A DNA stretch of 64,000 nt. Source: Nesterenkonia sphaerica (GTDB lineage: Bacteria; Actinomycetota; Actinomycetes; Actinomycetales; Micrococcaceae). A model generated the notes under the pieces. It was not told the origin of the DNA and made no database searches. It saw only the letters and a list, made by a program, of their open reading frames with translations. The translations under genes were made by a program, and so were the position numbers. Positions within the stretch are counted from its first letter, which is position 1; every line of letters begins with the position of its first letter. Shown here in pieces: positions 45,961 to 54,518 of this stretch. The stretch is from contig NZ_VAWA01000005.1 in assembly GCF_005771565.1 (NCBI RefSeq), forward strand, positions 62,001 through 126,000. The letters are read 5' to 3'.

Positions 45961-47217
45961 TCACCGTTTCAAAAGCGAACCGACGGTGACCCCGGCTGCC
46001 TGGAAGGGAGCCATATTCCGGGTAAGCACTCGGTCTGAAGAGATGCCGACCGGCAGGATCACGACCTCCTGGCAGAAGCCCACTGCCTGGACCAGCAGCG
46101 CAGAGAGTTCCGCCCACGCCTCGGCCAGCGGCACATGAGTGCCGGCGAGAGCCACCGTCGGCTGCCCGTCTGTGATCATCACGATCCGCCGCTGGCTGGG
46201 ACCATCACCGGCCAAGAGCTTCAACGCCAGTTCCACTCCGTGGGCCAATGGAGTGCCGCCGCCTGCCGGAACCTGGCTGACAGCGCGACGCGCTCTAACG
46301 GGACTGGTGCTGCGCTCAATCAGCGTGCGGGCCGACCCGCCGGCAGCCAGAATCACAGAGACTGCTCCGCGTCGGGAAGCCAGCGAGTCGACGGTTCGAG
46401 TGACGGTCCGCGAGGCCACCGACAAGCCGCTCTGGCCCAGCGAGGAGGAGCCGTCCACCAGCAGCACCGTGTGTGAGCCTCCGCTGCGTCGGCGTCGCAC
46501 TGTGTGCAGATCCGATTCCTGCACGGTGGGCGGACCTGGCGCTCCAGTTGCCCCCATGCGCCTGGCCGCGCGCCGAACAGTGTGTGCGATCGAAATCGGC
46601 GCACCGGTCTCTGCCGGCGCCTCGCGCATTGCGCTGCCACGCCGCAGATTCACCGCCTCGGCCCCTGACCTGCCGGGAAGCGGCTGTGGCGATACTTCCC
46701 GGTTGCGGACCGGTTCGATCTCCGGAGGCAACCCAGGCGGCTCCTCAAGCGAGCAGCTCTCCTCACCGAGTGTCAGCTCTGCCGCCTCCCCCGGGAGGTG
46801 CCTCTCTCCGAGCCCAACAGGCAAGGGGCTGCCAGCGGGTGCGCCACCGCTTGTTGCCTCCGTGCAGGGCTCATCACCGGCGGGCTCATCACCTGCGGGC
46901 TCCTCAGCGGTGCTGGCTTCCTGCCCGTCCTGATCTTCCGCCAATCCCGATTCTGACGCCTCCTCCGAAGGGGGTGGGGTCACCGCAGCTGGGGAGGCAT
47001 CGGGCTCGGCACGATCGTCCTGGTCCTCGTTGGACGTCTCCTGGGGCTGTTCAGCCGCGGAGGGGTCACCGGGCAGAGGAGTCCCCTGGTCCAGTTCCGC
47101 TTCGATCACGCAGAGTTTGGTGGGGGTCTCCGTGTGATCCCACGCCAAGGTGTGCAGACGCCTGCCACCGCGCAGCCGCACCTGGCCCTGGGTACCCCAT
47201 ATGGTGAATCGCTCCAC
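45961..47217 (-). CDS. ChlD/BchD-like chelatase subunit (von Willebrand A domain)
   Basis: ChlD works with the AAA+ subunit ChlI to drive metal insertion by a large ChlH/CobN-type subunit. The 418-residue product has an acidic, Pro- and Glu-rich N-terminal half, then a short basic stretch, and from about residue 248 a vWA domain. The MIDAS residues are Asp255, Ser257 and Ser259 in VDGSSSLG, with Asp350 in MITDGQP, and the ChlD hallmark GGGTPL is at 319-324. The N-terminal AAA-like domain of full ChlD is lacking. It starts with GTG six bases after chlI. Confidence 0.83.
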   Translation of the reverse strand: MERFTIWGTQGQVRLRGGRRLHTLAWDHTETPTKLCVIEAELDQGTPLPGDPSAAEQPQETSNEDQDDRAEPDASPAAVTPPPSEEASESGLAEDQDGQEASTAEEPAGDEPAGDEPCTEATSGGAPAGSPLPVGLGERHLPGEAAELTLGEESCSLEEPPGLPPEIEPVRNREVSPQPLPGRSGAEAVNLRRGSAMREAPAETGAPISIAHTVRRAARRMGATGAPGPPTVQESDLHTVRRRRSGGSHTVLLVDGSSSLGQSGLSVASRTVTRTVDSLASRRGAVSVILAAGGSARTLIERSTSPVRARRAVSQVPAGGGTPLAHGVELALKLLAGDGPSQRRIVMITDGQPTVALAGTHVPLAEAWAELSALLVQAVGFCQEVVILPVGISSDRVLTRNMAPFQAAGVTVGSLLKR

Positions 47218-47223
47218 CGCCGC

Positions 47224-48168
47224 TCACGCTGCCCGCAGGCCCAGGACTCGGGCGGCGGCCAGTTTCACCCGTGTGGAGCCGGAGGTCTGACGCGTACGGG
47301 GTTCCTCAACCATCCTGTGCTGCAGGGTAGGGACGGCGGCGAAGATCACATCACTGCGGGTGACCTCGTCGCGTCCGCCCAACGCTGCGAGAGCTCGGGC
47401 TGTGCGTGTGAGAACAATTTCAGCGCGATGCCCTACAGCCCCCGCCTCGATGCAGATGTCAACGATCTGCTGCGCAGTGTGAGCAGGAGTGTGAACGTGT
47501 GGCAGGCGTGTCCGTGCGTTCACGATGCGGTGAGCCACCTGCTCCTCCGTGTCTGCCCACTGCGCGGAGAATCCCGCAGCATCGTCGTCGAACTGGATCC
47601 GGCGGCGCACAATCTCTGCGCGGAGTCCCTTGTCCCGGATTGTCCGGACCTGTGTGGCCAGACCGAAGCGGTCTTCGAGCTGTGGCCGCAGCTGGCCCTC
47701 CTCTGGGTTTCCGCTTCCGACCAGAACGTACCGTGCCGGGTGCACATGGCTGACTCCGTCCCTCTCCACGCGATTTACTCCTGAGGCAGAGACATCGAGG
47801 AGCACATCAACCAAGAAATCGTCAAGCAGGTTCACCTCGTCTATGTACAGAAACCCGCCATGGGCGTCGCTGAGGATCCCGGGCGCGAACGCCACCTCTC
47901 CGTTGAGTGCTCGCTGGATGTCCATCGTGCCTAGAATGCGGTCCTCGCTGGCACCCAGAGGCAGATCCACTACCGGCATATTGAGCCCATGGGCCGTCAG
48001 GAGCTGCCCCAGAGAGCGGATGGTGGTGGTCTTCGCGGTGCCGCGATCGCCCAGTGCCAGCACCCCGGAAATGCGGGGATCGACGGCTGTGAGGATGAGG
48101 CAGCTTTTCAGTTCGTCCTGACCCAGCACCGCGCTGAAGGGAAAGAGGTAGGACTCACGTGTCTTCAT
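47224..48168 (-). CDS. ChlI/BchI-like AAA+ chelatase ATPase
   Basis: ChlI is the AAA+ motor of magnesium and cobalt chelatases. The 314-residue product starts SYLFPFSAVLGQDELK and has Walker A GDRGTAKT at residues 40-47, PLGASEDRILGTMDI, Walker B FLYIDEVNLLDD at about 106-117, and GSGNPEEGQLRPQLEDRFG, all close to authentic ChlI rather than the MoxR type. ATG 48168 has no clear ribosome site. Upstream, shared with the divergent flavoprotein, is the second copy of the 22-bp motif. No ChlH or CobN gene is in the window. Confidence 0.86.
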   Translation of the reverse strand: MKTRESYLFPFSAVLGQDELKSCLILTAVDPRISGVLALGDRGTAKTTTIRSLGQLLTAHGLNMPVVDLPLGASEDRILGTMDIQRALNGEVAFAPGILSDAHGGFLYIDEVNLLDDFLVDVLLDVSASGVNRVERDGVSHVHPARYVLVGSGNPEEGQLRPQLEDRFGLATQVRTIRDKGLRAEIVRRRIQFDDDAAGFSAQWADTEEQVAHRIVNARTRLPHVHTPAHTAQQIVDICIEAGAVGHRAEIVLTRTARALAALGGRDEVTRSDVIFAAVPTLQHRMVEEPRTRQTSGSTRVKLAAARVLGLRAA

Positions 48169-48248
48169 GCAGCGTGCGTCCGAGCTGTAAACGGTGCGGG
48201 TTCCGGGCGAGGGTCTGGGGGTCTCGAGATCACGTCTGCAGACTAATG

Positions 48249-48280
48249 CAATTGAGAACTAGTAGCAATAAAGCGTAGGG
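48249..48280 (+). promoter_or_regulatory. Promoter of the flavoprotein gene overlapped by the 22-bp motif, site B
   Basis: The motif CAATTGAGAACTAGTAGCAA plus TA covers 48249-48270. TTGAGA (48252-48257) and TAGGGT (48275-48280) are 17 bases apart, so the motif covers the -35 and most of the spacer. It also has ATTG-N11-CAAT as an inverted repeat. The arrangement suits a repressor. It lies in the 120-base divergent gap to the ChlI-like gene. Confidence 0.6.
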
Positions 48281-48288
48281 TGAGTCGG

Positions 48289-49401
48289 ATGCGCATACTA
48301 GACACACTCGTCATTGGAGCCGGCCCTGCTGGGCTGGGCACCGCTCTGGCACTCGATGTGGTTGATGACCTTCACTATGGAGTCGTGGACCGCGGGCGAG
48401 TCGGTCAGACGTTTCTGGACTGGCCGGAGCCGCAGAGGTTTCTCACCCCGTCCTTCCCCTCCAATGGCTACGGTGCCACAGACCTGAACTCCATTCACCC
48501 CCTGACCTCTCCGGCATACAGTTTGGGCGTCGACTACCCCACAGGCAGGCAGTACGCCACCTATCTGCGCAGCGTGGCCAAGATTTTCGAGATTCCGGTG
48601 GTCACTGAGGTGGAAGTTCTTGACGTCCTGCGAAGTGACGGCGACCTCTTCACTGTGGAGACCACGCAGCAGACTCTGCGGGCTCGGACCGTGGTCTGGG
48701 CCGGAGGTGAATTTCACCAGAAGGGTGTGCCCGCAATCTCCGGGGGTGACCTGCTCACCCACGCCTCTGAGAAAGACGCATGGCGACAGCGGGAAGCGGA
48801 TGTAGTCATCCTCGGGGGTTTTGAATCGGGCATCGACCTCGCCTGCCACCACATTGCTCAGGGTGCAAAGCAGGTCACCGTGGTGGACGGCTCTCAGCCC
48901 TGGGATGACCCAGAGGCTTCAGATCCCTCGCTTGAGCTGGCACCGCGGACCCGCATGAGACTGTCCCAAGCCCAGGCCAGCGGCCGACTCGCTTTTTTCC
49001 CCAGTCACGCCGTCGAGGTGGCCCAAGGCGGCGAAGGTTTTGTGGTGGAGCTCGAGGATGGTCAGAAGGTGAGCAGTACTGCGCCGCCGATTGCGGCCAC
49101 GGGGTTCGGTCCAGGACTCGGGCCGGTGAGCGGGCTTTTCGAACAGCGAGACGACGGCTGGCCCCTGGTGGACGACAATGACGAGTCCACCATTATTGAC
49201 GGGCTTTTCCTCTCCGGTGCAGCCTTGCGCCACGGCTCCAAGCGCTTCTGCTTCGTCTACAAATTCCGCCAGCGGTATGCCCATATTGCGCACGCGATTG
49301 GTCACCGGCTGGGCAAGAACACAGACAACCTTGAAGCGTGGCGAGAAGCGGGCATGTGGGCCGAGGACATTGCCGCCTGCGGCGCAGACTGCACATGCTG
49401 A
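48289..49401 (+). CDS. FAD-dependent oxidoreductase (thioredoxin-reductase/CzcO-like) with Cys-rich tail
   Basis: The 370-residue product has the FAD-binding motif VIGAGPAGLGTALAL at residues 8-22, a second dinucleotide motif VVILGGFESGIDLA in the middle, and a late AATGFGPGLG with FLSGAALRHGS. These features fit flavin-dependent pyridine-nucleotide oxidoreductases. The last seven residues are CGADCTC, a Cys-x3-Cys-x-Cys tail that may bind metal or act in redox. ATG 48289 lies 14 bases after TAGGGT; GTG 48280 is the alternative. Its stop overlaps the transporter start. Substrate unknown. Confidence 0.75.
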   Translation: MRILDTLVIGAGPAGLGTALALDVVDDLHYGVVDRGRVGQTFLDWPEPQRFLTPSFPSNGYGATDLNSIHPLTSPAYSLGVDYPTGRQYATYLRSVAKIFEIPVVTEVEVLDVLRSDGDLFTVETTQQTLRARTVVWAGGEFHQKGVPAISGGDLLTHASEKDAWRQREADVVILGGFESGIDLACHHIAQGAKQVTVVDGSQPWDDPEASDPSLELAPRTRMRLSQAQASGRLAFFPSHAVEVAQGGEGFVVELEDGQKVSSTAPPIAATGFGPGLGPVSGLFEQRDDGWPLVDDNDESTIIDGLFLSGAALRHGSKRFCFVYKFRQRYAHIAHAIGHRLGKNTDNLEAWREAGMWAEDIAACGADCTC

Positions 49402-50425
49402 TCGGCGTTGCCCACCATCGCCTTCGCAGTCTTCAGCACCAGGTGGCGGGTCCCGGTCTCGCGGCGCTGCTCTTCGCCGCCGCGATGGGTGCAGGACTGT
49501 TCACCGCCGCTGTGGTGCCGGGGGCATCCGGCTTCGTCAGCGGGGCATCGACCCTCTCATCATGGTCTTGCTCACCGTGCTGTTCCTAGACATCCGATTC
49601 ACCGGCGCAGGCCAGCTCCTGAAGGCACCCCGGACCTTGACCGCAGTCATGGGCATGAACTTCCTGATTATTCCGATACTTGCTTTCGGGCTGACAGCTC
49701 TCGCCATCCCCGGCGACTCCATGCTGCGCTTGGGTGTCCTGATTTACCTGCTTTTTCCGTGTACGGACTGGTTCCTCGGATTCATCCGGATCACCGGGGG
49801 CAACACTGTGCTCGGCGCCGCGCTCATTCCGATTAACCTCTGCATCCAGGTGACGCTCTATCCGTTTTGGATCAGCTTGTTCACCGGCGAGCCGATCGGT
49901 GCGGTCCTTTCAGCTTTCGGTCCTGCCGCGCTGTACGGCATCGGCATTCCTGTCGGGATCGCGGTCGCGATTCGCCTCGGACTGGGCTTGGCGGCAGACC
50001 ACAACGCGGCGCAACGGTTCTGCGCCAGGATGTCCAGAGCAGCGCCCTGGATCTTGGCACTGACAATTTTTTCGCTGTTTGCGGCCTTTGGGGAGCTCTC
50101 CGTGGCTTCGAAGGATTTCGGGCAGGTGCTGCTGGCGGTGTTCTGCTACTTTGTGGTGACCTTCATTCTCATCGAACTGATCTCTCGGGGGCTGAAGCTG
50201 CACCCTCAGGATCACGCACTGCTGACTTTTACCGTGTCTGCGCGCAATGCGCCGTTGATGCTGGCAATCACTGCTACAGCCTTCGGCGATGAGCCTGTGC
50301 TGATGGCAGCCATTGTGCTGGGAATGCTCCTGGAATTTCCTCACCTGACGGCACTAACGTGGCTGCTACGGCGGCGTGCCAGCAGCCACCAGGCGCCCTC
50401 AGAGATCCGGGTCGGGGTCGGATAG
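49395..50425 (+). pseudogene. SBF/ACR3-like membrane transporter, interrupted by a one-base deletion
   Basis: The first 50 codons from ATG 49395 (overlapping the flavoprotein stop) give a first membrane helix, GLAALLFAAAMGAGLFTAAV. At the GGGG run 49542-49545 the frame must shift by -1 to continue into IDPLIMVLLTVLFLDIRF and eight or so further helices to 50425. One extra G would give ...GFVSGGIDPLIMV, a smooth fit to the bile acid:sodium symporter/ACR3 fold. It could be a real frameshift, a sequencing error or programmed slippage. Substrate is unknown; arsenite is only one option. Confidence 0.75.
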
Positions 50426-51385
50426 CGTCTCTACGCGCGGGTCTCCGACGGCTGGCACCACCATCACTGGACCCTCGGCCTTGAGCAGGACACCCCGGGA
50501 GACCGAACCGAGCACCGCCCCGGAGAAATTACCGCGGCCGTGGGTTCCCAGCACCGTCAGGGCTGCACCACTGGTCTGCTTGCTCATGACCGCGATGGGG
50601 TCCCCGGGCTCGAGCACCGTGGTGACGCTCAAAGAGGGGTAGTGCTGAGCAACCCACTGCACTTCCTCATCCAAGAAGTCTTTCAGCTGCGCTGCCCGCC
50701 GTTCGAGCAGATCGGTGTCCTTAAGCTCGGGGTACCACAGCAGAGTTCCCGGAAGGGGTAGCGCCATGGTCAGTTGAAGTGAGGTCTCGCGCTCTTCGGC
50801 CGCCTGTGCTGCCTGCAGCAGCGCGGCTCGACTCTGCGGCGAGTTGTCCACGCCGACCACTACGGGGGCCTCATGTCCGCCCTCACTGGTCTGTTCAGGG
50901 TCAAAGTACCGTGGCACCACGATGGTGGGGCAGTGCGCGTGCCCGGGCAGTCCAGACGCGACAGATCCCAGTATTCGGCCGAGGAACCCTCCTCGGCCGC
51001 GTGCGCCGACGATCGCGAGCTGCGCGTCGCGAGACAGATCCACCAGGACCCCGGCGGCGTCCCCGCCCTCACTCCGGTAGCTGACCTCACCTGAATAGTC
51101 GCGCAGGTGGTTCCGCGCCTCGCCCAAGAACCGCTCCGAGGCCTCGATCCTCTCCTCAGCCTCGTGCTTTTCGGGGGCAGCGCTGAGCGTGGCGTATATG
51201 CTCGGAGGAATGCTGTAAGCATTGACGACAGTCAGTGCTGTGCCGCGACGTCGCGCGATCCGTGCGCCGTAGTGCAGGGCCGCGGTGCTTGCTGCAGAAC
51301 CGTCGAAACCCACAAGGACGCCGAGCCGTCTCTCCGGGGAATCAAAGGGCAAATTAGCCTCATCTCTACGAATTTCCTTGCTCAT
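50399..51385 (-). CDS. Tandem universal stress protein
   Basis: Usp proteins bind ATP and help survival under stress. The 328-residue product contains two Usp domains, residues of about 20-155 and 172-310. Both keep the ATP loop: IVGARGRGGFLGRILGSVAS and VLGTHGRGNFSGAVLGSVSR. Both start with the VLVGFDGS/VVVGVDNS strand. Its 3' end overlaps the end of the transporter gene by 27 bases on the opposite strand. An isolated gene with no visible operon partner. Confidence 0.9.
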   Translation of the reverse strand: MSKEIRRDEANLPFDSPERRLGVLVGFDGSAASTAALHYGARIARRRGTALTVVNAYSIPPSIYATLSAAPEKHEAEERIEASERFLGEARNHLRDYSGEVSYRSEGGDAAGVLVDLSRDAQLAIVGARGRGGFLGRILGSVASGLPGHAHCPTIVVPRYFDPEQTSEGGHEAPVVVGVDNSPQSRAALLQAAQAAEERETSLQLTMALPLPGTLLWYPELKDTDLLERRAAQLKDFLDEEVQWVAQHYPSLSVTTVLEPGDPIAVMSKQTSGAALTVLGTHGRGNFSGAVLGSVSRGVLLKAEGPVMVVPAVGDPRVETLSDPDPDL

Positions 51386-51550
51386 GATAGCCTCTTTCTA
51401 GAGTGACCAGCATCCAAGTGATCCCCATGGGGTGTTCTCCCATCATATGCTAAGGTTCTCGGTTCGTCATTGGGATATTTCTCTAGTTTTTTTGACACCG
51501 CGGGAGGCTCAGTGGAGAAATTCCTCGCTCACCGATGGAAAGGTCATCAC
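51386..51550. other. Divergent intergenic region before the CopC-like gene
   Basis: This is unusually AT-rich for the window. A TAAGGT hexamer at 51451-51456 may be a -10, and a GGAAAGG ribosome site precedes ATG 51551. No copy of the 22-bp island motif and no supported small gene. Confidence 0.3.
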
Positions 51551-52261
51551 ATGCATTCGGCCCCGACTTCTCGAGTCGCATGGCGGCTGGGAGGTGCCGT
51601 CTCGGCGACTCTGGCCCTGGGATTGGCGGCTTCTCCGGCCGCACACGCCCATGACACGTTGGTGGAATCCGCCCCCGAGTCCGACGAGGTGCTTGAGGAG
51701 TCTCCAGACGAGGTGGTCCTGGAGTTCTCCGGTGATGGCATCACCACTGGTGCCGCCATCACCAATGACATCGTGGTGCTGGACTCGGACCAAGAGGATT
51801 GGGCCTCCGAAGAGCCGGCAGAGGTGGAGGGGTCCACCATGCGGACTGAGATCCCGGAGCCGTTGCCCAATGGCGAATACGAAGTCCGCTACCGAGTGGT
51901 GTACTCAGACGGTCACGACGAGGAACAGGGTTTCACCTTTGAGGTGGAGGCACCGCTGGAGGAGGGGGCGGATGAAGCGACGCTGGGTGACCCGGATGAT
52001 GCCGAGGCTGCCGAAGAGCCTACGGAGCCCAGCGATGAGAGCCCCAAGACAGCCGAACCCCCGCCGACCGAAGAGACTGATGAGGATGCGGCACTGAGTC
52101 AGTCACAGGCCCAGGGTGGAGACGAACGGTGGGGACAGGGACTGTTCTGGGCCGGCCTGGTGGCAGCTTTGGCCGCTATCGTCACCGTCGTGTGGTTCGC
52201 GCTCCGCCGCCGCAGCACAGTCTCGGAACCTGGAGGGGGGTCTGAGCGAGGCGGAGACTGA
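51551..52261 (+). CDS. CopC-domain copper-binding protein, membrane-anchored
   Basis: CopC domains bind copper outside the cell and often feed a CopD permease. The 236-residue product has a signal peptide (cut after AAHA, residue 33), which leaves His34 as the N-terminal Cu ligand (HDTLVESAP). The beta-sandwich includes NGEYEVRYRVVYSDGHDEEQ with the second histidine. An acidic Glu/Pro-rich stalk follows, then a membrane helix (GLFWAGLVAALAAIVTVVWF) and a basic tail. ATG 51551 is preferred over 51470 for its signal start. No CopD gene is next to it. Confidence 0.87.
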   Translation: MHSAPTSRVAWRLGGAVSATLALGLAASPAAHAHDTLVESAPESDEVLEESPDEVVLEFSGDGITTGAAITNDIVVLDSDQEDWASEEPAEVEGSTMRTEIPEPLPNGEYEVRYRVVYSDGHDEEQGFTFEVEAPLEEGADEATLGDPDDAEAAEEPTEPSDESPKTAEPPPTEETDEDAALSQSQAQGGDERWGQGLFWAGLVAALAAIVTVVWFALRRRSTVSEPGGGSERGGD

Positions 52262-52262
52262 G

Positions 52263-53561
52263 TCAGCTGACGGGTTCGACCACGGCGGCAAGCCGAGTGT
52301 CGCCAAGTCTCGTGATCACCAGCGTCGCGTGGCGAGGCGCGGCCGGCGGCTTTTTCGGCAAGATCTGCCGGCGAAGCCGCTCCGGCACCACATCCACCCC
52401 GCGCTTCTTGATATCGACGCTTCCCACGTGGTGGGCTGCGCACCAAAGTTTCAGTCGTTTCGGCGAATACGGCAGCACTTCCAGGACGCGGAACTGCCGT
52501 GCCAGCGGTGAGTGGGGTTCACACTTCTCCGCATCGCTGCAGAAGTACGCGATACGCTCATCCAGCAGCCAACCCCCCACCTGCGCGCATAGCTGTGCCA
52601 CCAGTCCCGAACGGATGACCGCGGGGTCCGGTTCCCACAGCACACCGGTCAGTCCCGCCGGGCCAGCCACAGTCACTGCGGGGTCTTCGCCGAAGTCCGA
52701 AACAGCCGTCAGCTCGGTGGCTCCTGCGCTGCGCGAGCCGTGGCCCCGATGGGGAGGTGATGGAGCCGGCTCCGCCGAAGGATCGAGGACGGTGGCGGCT
52801 CGTCTGACCCCGGGCCGTGCCAGGTCGTTGAACCACAGGGTCACCTCCACCAGGTCGCCTCCGACGCTAACCCACTCGGCTTCGCATTCGGCAGGTATGA
52901 GCTCATGCGGAATGCCGGGGCCCAGTTTCACCCCCAGGGGCACGCCGGTGGAGGCCAGCCGGGTCACGAAGCTCAGTGGGGGGCTGAACTCCTCAGGGTC
53001 CCAGATGCGGGCTCGATCGGTCCGGCGTGCCGGATCAAGCCATACTCCCGTGCCGGTGATGGTTCCCGCGGCAAGATGCTCGGCCGCCCACCGCTCAGCC
53101 GTGGTGTGGAGGACATGCGCCTCCGGGAACGGGCGCAGATTGATCAGGGCTGCCGCGGCTGTGGGTTCATCGGCCTCAAGGGCCGTGACGTGCATGCCCG
53201 CCGAAGCGAAGGCCAGGGAGTCGGCGCCCAGTCCGCACCCCATATCCACCACATGCTCAACTCCGGCCTGACGGAAGCGGTGCGCGTGACCGGCGGCCAC
53301 CTGCAGCCGCGTGGCCTGTTCCAGGCCCCGCTGAGTCAGCAGCAGCTGATCGGCGAAGGTGCCAAACTTGGCCCGCGCGTCGCGGCGCAATCGCAGCTGT
53401 GTGAGCACAGCCGCCACAATCTGCGGATCCCACCCCTGCTTCCGAAGGGTGGTATTCATCGCTGCAGCGCTGTCCTGTGCGTACGGGGGCAAGGAGTTGA
53501 GCAGTTCCCACGTCTGCGGCGTCAGCAGGGGCTTCAGAGAATCTGTGGCAGGGTCAGACAC
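52263..53561 (-). CDS. Class I SAM-dependent methyltransferase with THUMP-like domain
   Basis: The 432-residue product has the SAM motif VDMGCGLGADSLAFA at about residues 109-123, followed by VTALEADEPT and VWLDPARRTDRA, and a C-terminal THUMP-like domain ending LVITRLGDTRLAAVVEPV. RNA is the probable substrate because THUMP domains bind tRNA, but the exact target is not known to me. An N-terminal segment of about 100 residues is helical. It converges with the CopC-like gene, one base apart. Confidence 0.82.
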   Translation of the reverse strand: MSDPATDSLKPLLTPQTWELLNSLPPYAQDSAAAMNTTLRKQGWDPQIVAAVLTQLRLRRDARAKFGTFADQLLLTQRGLEQATRLQVAAGHAHRFRQAGVEHVVDMGCGLGADSLAFASAGMHVTALEADEPTAAAALINLRPFPEAHVLHTTAERWAAEHLAAGTITGTGVWLDPARRTDRARIWDPEEFSPPLSFVTRLASTGVPLGVKLGPGIPHELIPAECEAEWVSVGGDLVEVTLWFNDLARPGVRRAATVLDPSAEPAPSPPHRGHGSRSAGATELTAVSDFGEDPAVTVAGPAGLTGVLWEPDPAVIRSGLVAQLCAQVGGWLLDERIAYFCSDAEKCEPHSPLARQFRVLEVLPYSPKRLKLWCAAHHVGSVDIKKRGVDVVPERLRRQILPKKPPAAPRHATLVITRLGDTRLAAVVEPVS

Positions 53562-53606
53562 CCCTCCACCGTAGCCCAGGCAAGCGGGTGATCCCCCGGG
53601 ACGGGT

Positions 53607-54497
53607 CTAGAGCACAACTGTGCGGTTCCCGCTGAGGAACACGCGATTCTGGCAGTGCCATTTCACCGCATTCGCCAGTGCCTTGCACTCGGTGTCGCGC
53701 CCGGCTGCGATGAGGTCCTTCGGCTCGTAGGTGTGATCCACCTGAACCACCTGCTGGGCAATGATGGGTCCTTCATCAAGCTGATCATTGACGTAGTGGG
53801 CTGTGGCGCCCACAGTCTTTACCCCGCGCTCATACGCTTGATGGTAAGGCTTTGCGCCCTTAAAGGACGGCAGAAAAGAGTGGTGGATATTGATCGCCCG
53901 ACCAGCCAATGCTGTGGTGAGCTCCGCTGAGAATATCTGCATATACCGGGCCAGCACCACCAGATCAACGTCGAACCGGTCCACCAGTCTCAGCAGCTCG
54001 GCCTCCGCCTCCGGCTTCGTCTCCTTGGTGACAGGGATGTGAAAGTACGGGATGCCGTGCCATTCGACCAGCTCACGATGATCGGGGTGATTCGACACCA
54101 CCGCGACAATTTCGATGGGAAGCTCACCCACCCGGGAGCGGTAGAGCAAGTCGTTGAGACAGTGGCCCGCCTTCGAGACCATGATCATCACCCGGCGCCG
54201 TGCGCCGTGGGGCGTCAAACTCCAGTCGGCATCCAGCTCGGCCGCCAGATCTGCGAAATCCTGGTGGAGCGGGGTCTCTTCATCAGTTGCCTCGGTGCTT
54301 GTCACTGAGAAATGTATCCGGGAGAAGAAGTGGTCGGTGCGGGCGTCGTCGAACTGTTTGAGTTCGACGATGTCGCCGCCGTGGCGGACCAGGACACCCG
54401 TGAGTGAATGGACGATTCCTGCTCGCTGAGGGCACGAAAACGTCAGCACGTACTCCTGCTGAGCCGCTGAATCTGCGCTCTGTGTGGCTGGTGCCAT
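53607..54497 (-). CDS. purU: Formyltetrahydrofolate deformylase
   Basis: PurU hydrolyses 10-formyl-THF to THF and formate, balancing one-carbon pools with purine synthesis. The 296-residue product has an N-terminal ACT domain (LTFSCPQRAGIVHSLTGVLV) and the C-terminal formyltransferase-like domain with AINIHHSFLPSFKGAKPYHQ and QLDEGPIIAQQVVQVDH, which holds the catalytic Asn/His/Asp triad positions. An CCAGGAGAA site precedes the ATG. The remnant of a serine dehydratase gene ends 21 bases upstream. Confidence 0.95.
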   Translation of the reverse strand: MAPATQSADSAAQQEYVLTFSCPQRAGIVHSLTGVLVRHGGDIVELKQFDDARTDHFFSRIHFSVTSTEATDEETPLHQDFADLAAELDADWSLTPHGARRRVMIMVSKAGHCLNDLLYRSRVGELPIEIVAVVSNHPDHRELVEWHGIPYFHIPVTKETKPEAEAELLRLVDRFDVDLVVLARYMQIFSAELTTALAGRAINIHHSFLPSFKGAKPYHQAYERGVKTVGATAHYVNDQLDEGPIIAQQVVQVDHTYEPKDLIAAGRDTECKALANAVKWHCQNRVFLSGNRTVVL

Positions 54498-54518
54498 GGT
54501 TGCTGTTCTCCTGGATTC

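Noticed and set aside
47134-47784. Plus-strand frame of 216 codons over ChlI/ChlD
   Set aside because: It is antisense to the well-supported ChlI frame with intact Walker motifs.
44197-50425. Reading the island as an arsenic-resistance operon (ArsR, flavoprotein, ACR3-like)
   Set aside because: The regulator has no cysteine alpha3 site, no arsenate reductase is present, and rpmJ2 and the COG0523-like gene point to zinc.
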